Below are positions 44,521-52,815 of a stretch of DNA of 64,000 bases, in pieces (position 1 is the stretch's first letter; each line of letters starts with the position of its first letter). The notes beneath the pieces were generated by a model. It did no database searches and was not told the origin of the DNA. It worked only from the letters and a program-made list of their open reading frames with translations. Source of the DNA: Microbulbifer aggregans (GTDB lineage Bacteria > Pseudomonadota > Gammaproteobacteria > Pseudomonadales > Cellvibrionaceae); contig NZ_JAIVKK010000003.1 of the NCBI RefSeq assembly GCF_020524005.1, positions 186,001 through 250,000 on the forward strand. The letters are read 5' to 3'. The position numbers were made by a program, and so were the translations under genes.

Positions 44521-45104
44521 CAGTTTGCCCGCCGCTTCAGATCTGCCACCCAAATGGAGACGTTCGCGTCATCCGGCTCATGATTGAGGTAGAGCTGAAA
44601 TTGTGCGAGTGCACAATTCACATCCTGGAGATAGAGGTCGCAGAGGATGCCGAGATTTTTGATCAGCGGCAGATTGTCCGCGTGCACTGCCAGAGAGTCC
44701 GCATAGGTTTTGCGGGCTTCGTCAAATCGGCCCTGGTGGCGGTAGAGTACCGCCAGTTCGTTACTTGCGACCGGATCCAAAGGCGCAGCGCGCAGGGCTT
44801 CCAGAAATGCCTCTTCTGCATGCTTCTCGTCGCCGGTACGGAAATAGGCGATCCCCAGGTTTACATAGGGTGCGGAGAGTCGCTGCTCCCGGGCGACAAC
44901 ACTTTGCAGCAGGTCAATGGCTTCTGGATAACGCTCGCCTTGGAGATACTCCACGGCCTGCAAAAAGTCGCGATTCACACCGCCGGAAACCTTGACGCTC
45001 AGCGGGTCTACCGGGCGATTGGAGGTTTGCGGGCCACTGGCACAGGCAGCCAGCAGCAATACCGCCGCACATACCGCGGGGCGCAGGAAATTATTCCAAC
45101 TCAT
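44520..45104 (-). CDS. TPR lipoprotein (194 aa)
   Basis: A lipoprotein signal with lipobox LLAAC at residues 17-21 (CASGPQTSN mature start) predicts outer-membrane or periplasmic anchoring. About four TPR helix pairs follow (AVEYLQGERYPEAIDLLQSVV, APYVNLGIAYFRTGDEKHAEEAFLEALRAAPLD, ELAVLYRHQGRFDEARKTYADSLAV). Size and context resemble GltE/AglT of the Myxococcus Glt system, judged by architecture only. It is coupled on both sides by one-base TGATG overlaps. Confidence 0.88.
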   Translation of the reverse strand: MSWNNFLRPAVCAAVLLLAACASGPQTSNRPVDPLSVKVSGGVNRDFLQAVEYLQGERYPEAIDLLQSVVAREQRLSAPYVNLGIAYFRTGDEKHAEEAFLEALRAAPLDPVASNELAVLYRHQGRFDEARKTYADSLAVHADNLPLIKNLGILCDLYLQDVNCALAQFQLYLNHEPDDANVSIWVADLKRRAN

Positions 45105-48100
45105 CAGCCCTGATCCTCCTCGGATTCATTTTCCGCGATCACCTCGGATGCTGGCTCAACCACTTCAGGCTCGGGAGTTTGCTCCGCCTCTTCGATCTTT
45201 ACCGCAGCTTCCTCGATGCCGCCCTCTTCTCCACCCTCTGCTGACGGGTTCACATCTGCAGTCGACTCATCAGCCGGAGCTTCGGCTTCAGCCACCTGCG
45301 GCTCACCGTTGTTTGCAGGTGCTTCCACAGTCTTGGCAGCCACGTCAGGGGCAGCCACTTCAGGCTGAACCGGCACCGGCACAATAGTGGTGAGAATATT
45401 GCCCGCATCTTCTTTGCGGTCGTAGCGCGAAGGCACCAGGCCGGCGAGCTGCTCGATACTTTTCGCAATCCACTGGTTGTAGATACCCGCAGCCATCAGG
45501 TCGATATTTTTCTCGTGTACCGAGATCGCCCTTTCCTCGAACGGGTAAATCTGTTCCTCCAGTGCCAGCTCGTACTCTTCGAGCTCCAGGGCGCTGAGGT
45601 TAGTCGGCCGCTCGGATTCTTTGAGCGCGCGACTGAAATGCAGGTAGATTTCACCCAGGTAGAACGTCGCCGCCGCAGTGACATCCGCCACCTGGTAGTC
45701 GATCAGGTCCGAGAACGCATTGACCGCAGATTTCATCCGCGTCCGCTTCGCGTTCAGGTTCTGCTCCAGCGGTGCAACCAGGGCAATCTCCCGGAAGGCA
45801 TCGTATCTGGGTTCCGCCAGCTGCAGCGCGGCGGTACCGGCCAGATAGCGGGTGCGGTCGTTGCGCTCATTGCCGCCACGCAGTTCGATACGCACCATGT
45901 CTTCCAGAGTATTGAAGTACGCCTTGCGGTTGCCGCTGTTGTTATAGATATCGGCAATCTTCTGCCGGGTTTCCAGCGCGGGCTCCATCGGGCTCGGGAA
46001 GAGTTTCACGTAGCGGTTCAGCACCGCCAGTGCTTTGTCAAAACTCTTCGCGGCACTGTACAGGTCTGCCGCCTGGGTCAGTGCTTCACGGCGTACATCC
46101 TCGTCTTCCGACTCCTGCTCAATGCGCTCAAACTCGGCACCGGCAAGCAACAGCTGGCCGCTCTCCTGATATACCACCGCGAGCTTTTTAGTAACTTCTT
46201 TTTGCAGCTCGTGCTGCGGGTGGTTGGTACGGAATGCCTTGAGCACGTCCGCTGCGCGCACCCAGTTCTGCAACTGGATCAGCGACGCCGCAGCATCGTA
46301 CTCCGCGGTGGCAAGAATGCTTGCACCCGGTGCCGCCATACGGATACGCAGGAAATGCTCGGCAGCAGCAGCGTGGTCTTCAGCCTTGCGAGCAACATCG
46401 CCCTGCTGGTAGATGGAACCAGCCAGATTGTCGATCAGGTCCGCGCGATCCTTGGCATCAGCCGCGGTAAGCGCCAGCGCTTCGCGATAGCCGGATTCGG
46501 CGTCCACGTATGCCGCGGTATCAAACGAGGCGTGTGCCACCAGCAACCAGGCAGAGCGACGGATTTGCTGGTCGGCCGCGGGGAATTTTTCCAACAGCAG
46601 GCGGCCGTTCTGAATGGTTTCAGCAAAACTCTTCAGCTTGTACAGGTCATCCACCGCGCCCAACAGAATCTGCGGTGCCTTCCCATGCTCCGGGAAGGTC
46701 TCGGCAAAGGTCAGGGACGAGCGGATAATCTCTTTCTGCACCGCGGTTTTCTCGGCGGTACTGCCCTTGGCCAGGTTGTTCTTCAGGTGCTCGCGATAAG
46801 CAAATACCGCCGCATAGCCCGCTTCACTGGCATCCTTGTGCGCCTCGTACTGGTAAGCCGTCCGTTCATATTCCTGCGCCGCGTTCATAAAGTCGCGGTT
46901 TTCCAGCATCAAGCCAGCCAGCTGATAGTTGATCTCCGGCGCCTTGGGCTTATCCGCGAAGGAGCCGAGATAACGGCGATACCAGTGAATGGCCTCGGCG
47001 TAGTGCTCGCCTTTCTTGTCCTTGAGTTTTTTGTTCTGGTAAGCCGCGTGGTAATGACTCGCCAGGTCGATCAGGTTGGTCTGCAGGAATTCCACCGCGG
47101 TGGCATATTCCTGAATATCGAATACGGTCCAGTACTCGGCATCCAGCGCATAGGTGTTGGCGAAGTCTTTTTTCGCTTCCAGTACCAGACGCGGGAAACC
47201 GCCTTTCTGGTAAATCTCGATCACGCGGATGGAGAAATCGGGAGCCACCTTATGCAGCGGGTTGCGCTCAACAAACGCGGTATAGGCTTTCGCCGCATCC
47301 TGATAACGACGTTTGTCCAGGTAGTACTCGCCCAGGTGGCTGTAGACGTAGGACTCGTAATCCCGCGCACCCTTGCGGGTAAAATAATCCACAATGGACT
47401 CGGCACCGCCGAGATAGGAGAAGCTCAGGCTGATAACCCGGAAGGTATCTTCGATGTGCTTGCGCTCGGTTTCGTTCGTTTGCTGTTCGAAGTCGTAGCC
47501 ATCGGCGACCTTGACGTCGAGCATGCGCACGAAATCATCCAGCGCCATCTCATACATATCCTGCTTGAACAGCGCCCAACCGCGCTTGTAAAGCGCCAGC
47601 TCATAGAAGCTGGACACTTCCCCAATATCAATTACCCGGCCGTAGGACTCTTCCGCATCCAGGTATTTCTTGCGGGTAAAGTAGTATTCGCCGAGGCGGA
47701 AAAACGCTTCGTCCACATGGCGGGATGCGGGATATTTGGCGACCATCTGGCGCAATACCTGCACCGCTGCATCAATTTCCCCGATTTCCTCGTAGGCCCG
47801 GGAGAGCTGGTACATCACCTGATCATTGCGTTCGTACTGGGGATATTCAGCCAGCAGTTTTTTGTACAGTTCAATCGCCTCGCGGGCGTTGGCTGCGAGC
47901 AACGCATCCGGGTCGTCGCCGGGAAGGCTGCCACCGAGGTCTGGTGCCGCTGACTGGCTGCGATCAATGGCCAGGTTCGAACTGGCACGCGCCTCAAAGT
48001 CGGATTCACTCTCACCACTGGAACGCGCGACACCGTCGAGCGCCAGCGGTGCCTGCTGGCTCACCGCAGCGAGCTGTGCCGCTTCCGGTGCGTCCAGCGC

Positions 48101-48496
48101 TTGCTGACCCGATGCCGGAGCGGACTGCGCACGGCGTGCGGCTTTGTCGGTTGCCGCAGCCACTTCTTCTTCGGAAAGAATACGCGTTGTGCTCGACGCG
48201 CCTGCACCGCCGGCTTCCGCGCGGTGGGCCTGCTTGATCTTGAGGTCTGCAATCCGGCGGATGGCTTCCGGCGTCAGTGCGGTTTCCGGTGTTTCCTGCA
48301 GGTATTTCTGGTAACTGGCCAGCGCCTTCTCGAGACTGCCGTCAATACGGGTCTCACGGATTTCGATATCCACATTTTTCAGGCTGCCAATGGTGTTACC
48401 ACTGTTGCTGGCGCAAGCGCTGAGCAACAGTAGTGCGGATGCAGTAGTGGCAAGGCTCAGGGTATTAAAACGGGCACTTAGCACTTTCTTATTCAC
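45104..48496 (-). CDS. Large TPR lipoprotein (1130 aa), GltD/AgmU-like architecture
   Basis: The start is GTG at 48496 because GAGGG lies about nine bases upstream and the product then begins with a lipoprotein signal (NKKVLSARFNTLSLATTASALLLLSAC, Cys near residue 29). An ATG at 48514 is possible. A Ser/Ala-rich linker at about 80-200 is followed by a long array of TPR-type repeats at about 200-900 (LYKKLLAEYPQYERNDQVMYQLSRAYEEIGE, DAEESYGRVIDIGEVSSFYELALYKRGWALFKQDMYEMALDDF, and so on). The final 100 residues are an acidic Pro/Ala/Glu tail. In size and layout it resembles AgmU/GltD of Myxococcus, a periplasmic scaffold of the gliding machinery; orthology is not proven. It overlaps the upstream gene by eight bases and the downstream gene by one. 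Confidence 0.87.
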   Translation of the reverse strand: MNKKVLSARFNTLSLATTASALLLLSACASNSGNTIGSLKNVDIEIRETRIDGSLEKALASYQKYLQETPETALTPEAIRRIADLKIKQAHRAEAGGAGASSTTRILSEEEVAAATDKAARRAQSAPASGQQALDAPEAAQLAAVSQQAPLALDGVARSSGESESDFEARASSNLAIDRSQSAAPDLGGSLPGDDPDALLAANAREAIELYKKLLAEYPQYERNDQVMYQLSRAYEEIGEIDAAVQVLRQMVAKYPASRHVDEAFFRLGEYYFTRKKYLDAEESYGRVIDIGEVSSFYELALYKRGWALFKQDMYEMALDDFVRMLDVKVADGYDFEQQTNETERKHIEDTFRVISLSFSYLGGAESIVDYFTRKGARDYESYVYSHLGEYYLDKRRYQDAAKAYTAFVERNPLHKVAPDFSIRVIEIYQKGGFPRLVLEAKKDFANTYALDAEYWTVFDIQEYATAVEFLQTNLIDLASHYHAAYQNKKLKDKKGEHYAEAIHWYRRYLGSFADKPKAPEINYQLAGLMLENRDFMNAAQEYERTAYQYEAHKDASEAGYAAVFAYREHLKNNLAKGSTAEKTAVQKEIIRSSLTFAETFPEHGKAPQILLGAVDDLYKLKSFAETIQNGRLLLEKFPAADQQIRRSAWLLVAHASFDTAAYVDAESGYREALALTAADAKDRADLIDNLAGSIYQQGDVARKAEDHAAAAEHFLRIRMAAPGASILATAEYDAAASLIQLQNWVRAADVLKAFRTNHPQHELQKEVTKKLAVVYQESGQLLLAGAEFERIEQESEDEDVRREALTQAADLYSAAKSFDKALAVLNRYVKLFPSPMEPALETRQKIADIYNNSGNRKAYFNTLEDMVRIELRGGNERNDRTRYLAGTAALQLAEPRYDAFREIALVAPLEQNLNAKRTRMKSAVNAFSDLIDYQVADVTAAATFYLGEIYLHFSRALKESERPTNLSALELEEYELALEEQIYPFEERAISVHEKNIDLMAAGIYNQWIAKSIEQLAGLVPSRYDRKEDAGNILTTIVPVPVQPEVAAPDVAAKTVEAPANNGEPQVAEAEAPADESTADVNPSAEGGEEGGIEEAAVKIEEAEQTPEPEVVEPASEVIAENESEEDQG

Positions 48497-50582
48497 TGTC
48501 TGCGCCCTCGCCATTCTCCACGGGAGCCTCAAGTTCCGGCGGATTATCCACAGGCAGCGGTTCGCCATCGGGGTTCGACGCAGGCTCGGCCTGCTTCAAC
48601 TGCTCCACCTGTTCCTGATACAACTCAACTTTCTGCGCATCCTGGCGCTGTTCCTGCAGCTCGTTGGCCCGGTCGTAGCTGTCTGCCAGCGCGAAACGCG
48701 CCTTGATCTGGTAGCTCTCGAGCTGCGCCCGCTGCTGATCCAGTTCATTAATGGCGAGCTGTTCCAGCATGCGACCCTGGCGCGCCATCAGCTGGTCGAT
48801 TTTTTCCTGGGCCTGGTTCAGACCACTGCGCAACTGCACAATCTGCTCACCATAACCCTCGTAGCTATGGGTTGCGGCCTGACGGCTGCGCACATAACGC
48901 TGGTAGGTTTCCTGCAGGGTGGCGATAACACCGTCCAGTTCGCGCAGGTTTTTGTAGGCTTCGGTCAGGCGGTCATCAAACAGCTTTGAAAGCTTGAAGC
49001 GCAACAGGCCTTCCAGGCGCGCGATACGTGCTTCCGTCTCTTCGCTGTTCAGGCTGGGATTGTACGCAAGCAATGCGCGCATTTTTTCCAGCCGCAGGAG
49101 CGCGTCGGTTTCCTCGCTCTTGGCCAGCAGTTCTGGCCGGCGATTTACCAGCAGGTTTTCGATACGGCTTGAAAGGCGCTGGCGCTGCTCCAGGCGCATT
49201 TTGATGCGCGCATCAATCTGCCGGAACTGCACATCCAGGCCTGGCAGGATCGGCTCGTAATAGGCGCGGCGCAGGGCAATGATTTCGTCAAAGGAGTCGA
49301 GACTTTCCAGCCAGGCTTTGTTGCGCTCAAACAGGTCGTTCAGATCCTGGTAGTTGCGCAGAAACTCCTGATAGTCGTTGGAGGCCATTAGGTCGAGCAG
49401 GTAATGGGTTTCCGGTGCTCCAGGCAGTTTACGCAGTTCCACCACCCAGTTTTTTACCTGGTTGGCTTCTTTACGACGCAGGGCTTCCAGCAGTTTGCCC
49501 TCTCGAATACTCGTGATGGACTGGGACAGCACATCGACCTGCTCACCGAACAGATCCAGGGCCTGGCCATAATTCACTGCCGCGGTGCTGTGCACATCCA
49601 GCTTGCCGTAGGCGTAGGGTACCGCCAGCATGGCCTCATGCACGGCCTTGTTGGTTGGCTGGCGCTCTTTCAGCAACTGCCAGGGCACCAGTGCACGGTC
49701 GTAGCGGCCCGCGTTCGCCTCTACCCAACCGGCACCCAGCAGCGCCTGATTGGAAAACGGGCCGGAAAGCTGTACCCGGTCAAAATAGGTGCGCGCACGC
49801 TCATACTCCTTGGCTTCCATCAATTGGTAGCCAAGCAGCAGATTGGTTTTATCCTGCAGCGCCTGCGCGCCTTCACTGGCACCGGTATTGCGCCCGAGCC
49901 CATCCAGCTCCAGCACACCACGTTCGGTGTCGCCCGCTTTCAACAGGGCAATGCCGAGGTTGTACTCCACAAAACCGGAGATCGATTTCTCGCCCTTGAG
50001 GTCTCGCAGCAGAGCAATGGCCTCTTCGAATCGGCCCAGTTGCATATAGACCCGGGCGCGCAGGAACTGCTCTTCCGCGCGCACTCTTTCGGGTACACGC
50101 CCCTCGATCACTTCCAGCGCCTTCAGGGCGTTGGCGAACTGCTGTTTCTGGTAGTGAATACGCGCGAGCCGGAAAGCCGCTTCATTTTTGATCGCCTGCG
50201 ATACATTGCCTTTCAGCACGGCCTCGATAGCGCGGCCGGCTTCCCGGTGCATGCGATAGGAAAGCTCGAGATCGCCTACTGCGAACTCCGCCTGACCATA
50301 GTGGATATTGAACGGGTCCAGTGCCGGGTCGTCCAGCAGACGGAACTGCTTCAGCTCGGTATCCAGCCCGGTGATCGCATCGAAGTACGCATCCTGGTGT
50401 GCGTAAAACAGAGCCTCACCGAAGAACAGATCTTTCAGCTCATCGGTATGCAGTGCGGTGGGGTCGAGCGTTTCTTTCGCCTCCGCGAGAGAGGCCACCC
50501 CCATAGGCACGGCGACAACGCACAGCGAAGACAATGCCGACAGGGTTGCGCCGGCAACCGCACGGGCCAGACGGGAAGACAT
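48489..50582 (-). CDS. TPR/coiled-coil periplasmic protein (697 aa)
   Basis: An N-terminal signal peptide (MSSRLARAVAGATLSALSSLCVVAVPMGVASLAEA) leads to TPR-like helix pairs at about residues 50-380 (FFGEALFYAHQDAYFDAITGL, AAFRLARIHYQKQQFANALKALEVIEG, EEQFLRARVYMQLGRFEEAIALLRDL). From about 420 to 660 it is nearly all amphipathic helix likely to form coiled coil (RIKMRLEQRQRLSSRIENLL, LRELDGVIATLQETYQRYV, QIVQLRSGLNQAQEKIDQL). The tail is acidic and Pro-rich. There is no lipobox, so it is probably soluble in the periplasm. It starts two bases after the stop of the preceding gene and overlaps the next. A structural element of the same envelope complex by context. Confidence 0.85.
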   Translation of the reverse strand: MSSRLARAVAGATLSALSSLCVVAVPMGVASLAEAKETLDPTALHTDELKDLFFGEALFYAHQDAYFDAITGLDTELKQFRLLDDPALDPFNIHYGQAEFAVGDLELSYRMHREAGRAIEAVLKGNVSQAIKNEAAFRLARIHYQKQQFANALKALEVIEGRVPERVRAEEQFLRARVYMQLGRFEEAIALLRDLKGEKSISGFVEYNLGIALLKAGDTERGVLELDGLGRNTGASEGAQALQDKTNLLLGYQLMEAKEYERARTYFDRVQLSGPFSNQALLGAGWVEANAGRYDRALVPWQLLKERQPTNKAVHEAMLAVPYAYGKLDVHSTAAVNYGQALDLFGEQVDVLSQSITSIREGKLLEALRRKEANQVKNWVVELRKLPGAPETHYLLDLMASNDYQEFLRNYQDLNDLFERNKAWLESLDSFDEIIALRRAYYEPILPGLDVQFRQIDARIKMRLEQRQRLSSRIENLLVNRRPELLAKSEETDALLRLEKMRALLAYNPSLNSEETEARIARLEGLLRFKLSKLFDDRLTEAYKNLRELDGVIATLQETYQRYVRSRQAATHSYEGYGEQIVQLRSGLNQAQEKIDQLMARQGRMLEQLAINELDQQRAQLESYQIKARFALADSYDRANELQEQRQDAQKVELYQEQVEQLKQAEPASNPDGEPLPVDNPPELEAPVENGEGADSE

Positions 50583-50584
50583 GA

Positions 50585-51103
50585 TTACCAGTCCTTAAAG
50601 TTGATCGCGGACTGGGTGCCGGCAATCTGGATTTCAACGAACTTGGGACCTACCGCTTTTTCCACGTTGTAGGTTGCCGTTCCGCGATATTCCTTGCCTG
50701 ATTTTGACTTGCCAAAGTAGTTGATCACCAGCGGATGCCCACCGGTCTGCACGTTGGCGGTGTGAATACGCTGCACCCCGCCCTGCTGCAGGGCTTCGAT
50801 TTCCCGGTAGGTGTAGAGGTGGTGAGCAACTACCTGGTTGTCCAGCTTGACCTCTACGGACTCGAGACTGAAATCCTCACTGCCCGCCAGGGAAATAAAG
50901 AATGCAGCCTGCGTGTTCGAGGGGAACAGGAGCTTTTCTTCGAGTCGATTCAGCTCAGAGGTGAGGCTAATCACATCTTGCTTGACGTCCTGGATCTGCT
51001 CATCGAGCCCGCGGATCTCTTCGCGGCTCACATCCTGAGCGTTGGCCAGTGAAGACAGTGACATCAGCAGTGCTGCTGTCAGCGATATCAGAATTCTGCA
51101 CAT
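50585..51103 (-). CDS. Exported coiled-coil protein heading the motor/TPR gene run (172 aa)
   Basis: A signal peptide (MCRILISLTAALLMSLSSLANA, cut before QDV) is followed by a coiled coil at about residues 27-60 (EEIRGLDEQIQDVKQDVISLTSELNRLEEKL). A beta-rich domain follows (AFFISLAGSEDFSLESVEVKLDNQVVAHHLYTY, HPLVINYFGKSKSGKEYRGTATYNVEKAVGPKFVEIQI). I see no DNA-binding motif, and the export signal rules out a transcription factor. GGAGGT lies 12 bases before this ATG and directly against an alternative ATG at 51115. It is the first gene of the leftward run. Function unknown; by context a periplasmic part of the complex. Confidence 0.82.
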   Translation of the reverse strand: MCRILISLTAALLMSLSSLANAQDVSREEIRGLDEQIQDVKQDVISLTSELNRLEEKLLFPSNTQAAFFISLAGSEDFSLESVEVKLDNQVVAHHLYTYREIEALQQGGVQRIHTANVQTGGHPLVINYFGKSKSGKEYRGTATYNVEKAVGPKFVEIQIAGTQSAINFKDW

Positions 51104-51441
51104 ATCCCTTTTCATACCTCCGGCCCGCCCCGTGACTAGAAAAAACACAGCACTGAGGCCACAGCGTGTGCTTAGCGGTGGGATTGTATTGCAACCAAGG
51201 CAAAGGGATATGTGAGGCGCTTCAAATCTCGCGCATTGAACTAGAGGTGAATTTTTTCTTTAAATTCAAAGGACAAGGCGTTTTTTCTCGAAGTTGTGAC
51301 AGGTTTCACGCACTCAATCGAACTACGGCGTGTGACCGGATTCTCAGATATCACAATTAACGAGAACACTGTTCGGTCAGATATTTGTAACAGACCACAA
51401 ATAGCCCGGAAATAGACCGGGAGTAGTCTACTGATATGCGC
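51104..51441. other. Upstream region of the motor/TPR operon; end of the moa operon
   Basis: 338 bases with no gene. It must contain the promoter of the long leftward operon, in a notably AT-rich stretch at 51240-51360, but I cannot single out a convincing -35/-10 pair. A short stem CCCGG/CCGGG (51405-51409 with 51417-51421) follows the moaE stop and may be its weak terminator. Confidence 0.4.
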
Positions 51442-51942
51442 TCACCATTTTTGCAGTGCGGACTCATCACTTTTTTTCGCTTCAACCCACTGACCGGCAC
51501 TGCCACCCGCAGTCAGTTCCTTTTTCCAGAAAGGCGCACGGCTCTTGAGAAAGTCCATGATAAAGGCACAGGCATCCAGCGCCGCCTGCCGGTGTGCCGA
51601 GGTGATCCCCACAAAAACAATTTCATCACCCGCGGCCAGCCGGCCATAACGGTGGATAACCCGGACCCGGCCCAGGGGCCAGCGCTCGGCCGCCTCGCGC
51701 GCGATCGCGTCCAGGGCAGACTCGGCCATACCCGGGTAGTGCTCCAGTTCCATTACCGCGACAGCAGATCCCGATGATGAAGAGTCAGGTGCGGTTGTTG
51801 CTGAGATCGCTGGTGAAAAATCCCGCACATTGCCCACAAAGATCGCGGTTGCACCATCGCTGGTATTTTCCCGGCGCAGCGCGTTGTACTCCGCCCCGGG
51901 ATCAAAACCTTCCGCCTGAACCACAATCGAAATATCAGTCAC
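51442..51942 (-). CDS. moaE: Molybdopterin synthase catalytic subunit MoaE
   Basis: Transfers sulfur from MoaD thiocarboxylate to cyclic pyranopterin monophosphate to give molybdopterin. 166 residues. Family motifs are AIFVGNVRDF, MELEHYPGMAESALDAIAREA, VIHRYGRLAAGDEIVFVGITSAHRQAALDACAFIMDFLKSRAPFWKKE; the last includes the catalytic lysines (FWKKE). Between GNVRDF and the ELEHYPGM motif there is a Ser/Ala/Thr-rich segment (SPAISATTAPDSSSSGSA), about 12 residues longer than usual and likely a surface loop. It starts four bases after moaD. Confidence 0.95.
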   Translation of the reverse strand: MTDISIVVQAEGFDPGAEYNALRRENTSDGATAIFVGNVRDFSPAISATTAPDSSSSGSAVAVMELEHYPGMAESALDAIAREAAERWPLGRVRVIHRYGRLAAGDEIVFVGITSAHRQAALDACAFIMDFLKSRAPFWKKELTAGGSAGQWVEAKKSDESALQKW

Positions 51943-51946
51943 GCAC

Positions 51947-52195
51947 TTACCCCCCGGTCACCGGCGGGAAGAAGGCGACTTCATCGCCATCGCGCACCGC
52001 AGCATCCCCGTGACTGAGTTCCTGGTTACAGGCCATTTGCAGGCGCTCATTAGCCAGGGCAACCCGCCAGGTATCGCCTTTGCTGGACAGTACCTCGCGC
52101 AGCTCACCCAGCGTGGAAACACCGCCGGCTTCCACCTCCAGACTGTCGCAATCCAGCTGCTCCCGCAGCCCGGCAAAAAACAACACCTTGATCAC
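51947..52195 (-). CDS. moaD: Molybdopterin synthase sulfur carrier subunit MoaD
   Basis: An 82-residue ubiquitin-like protein ending in VTGG. The C-terminal diglycine is adenylated and thiocarboxylated. Other family features are [19 protein letters not shown] at the start and [17 protein letters not shown] at the end. Its start overlaps the moaC stop by four bases (ATGA). Confidence 0.95.
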   Translation of the reverse strand: MIKVLFFAGLREQLDCDSLEVEAGGVSTLGELREVLSSKGDTWRVALANERLQMACNQELSHGDAAVRDGDEVAFFPPVTGG

Positions 52196-52683
52196 TGCCC
52201 CACCTCCGCAGAATCCGCCACCCAGTGGCCCCGCTTACCGCCGGTTTTTTCCTGCAGTTTTGTCGGCCCGATCACCATCGCCGGATCTACCGCCTTGCAC
52301 ATATCGTAAATGGTCAGCGCCGCGACACTGGCCGCAGTCAGTGCTTCCATCTCCACCCCGGTGCGCCCGGCGAGCCGGCAGTAGCTCTGGATTTGCACGC
52401 AGTTGTTCGCTTCATCCAATACAAAATCCACTTGTACCTTGGTCAGGGCGAGGGGATGACAGAGGGGGATGAGGTCTGCGGTTTTCTTGGCGGCCTGGAT
52501 GCCGGCAATACGGGCGGTGGCGAGCACATCGCCTTTCTTGTTGTTGCCGGCCTTGAGCTGGGCAAAAGCTTCCGCGGACATCGCAACGGCGGATTCCGCG
52601 CGGGCACTGCGGTCGGTGATGTCTTTATCAGTGACATCCACCATGCTGGCTTCGCCCTGCTGGTTGAGGTGGGTGAGGCTCAT
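52192..52683 (-). CDS. moaC: Cyclic pyranopterin monophosphate synthase MoaC
   Basis: Converts the MoaA product to cPMP in molybdenum cofactor synthesis. 163 residues from the chosen ATG at 52683 ([20 protein letters not shown]). Conserved blocks are [48 protein letters not shown], with the catalytic Lys/His region, and [28 protein letters not shown]. An in-frame start at 52734 adds 17 atypical residues. It is first gene of moaCDE; moaA and moaB are not in the window. Confidence 0.95.
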   Translation of the reverse strand: MSLTHLNQQGEASMVDVTDKDITDRSARAESAVAMSAEAFAQLKAGNNKKGDVLATARIAGIQAAKKTADLIPLCHPLALTKVQVDFVLDEANNCVQIQSYCRLAGRTGVEMEALTAASVAALTIYDMCKAVDPAMVIGPTKLQEKTGGKRGHWVADSAEVGQ

Positions 52684-52815
52684 AAGGCGCGTATCCCTGT
52701 AAATCGATTGGCCGGTAAGTGTACCCAACACCAAGCAGGGCCCGCACCTGCCCTTGCCGGTTTTATTGCAGAGGAATGTTTAACCCTCGGCCCCCGGGGT
52801 GGAGAGAGTCAGTAA

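Noticed and set aside
50585..51103. AraC-type transcriptional regulator
   Set aside because: No helix-turn-helix is visible, and the protein starts with a clear signal peptide followed by a coiled coil and a beta domain.
52684..52815. Molybdenum cofactor riboswitch upstream of moaC
   Set aside because: The gap to the pyk gene is only 132 bases and no matching conserved helices were found.
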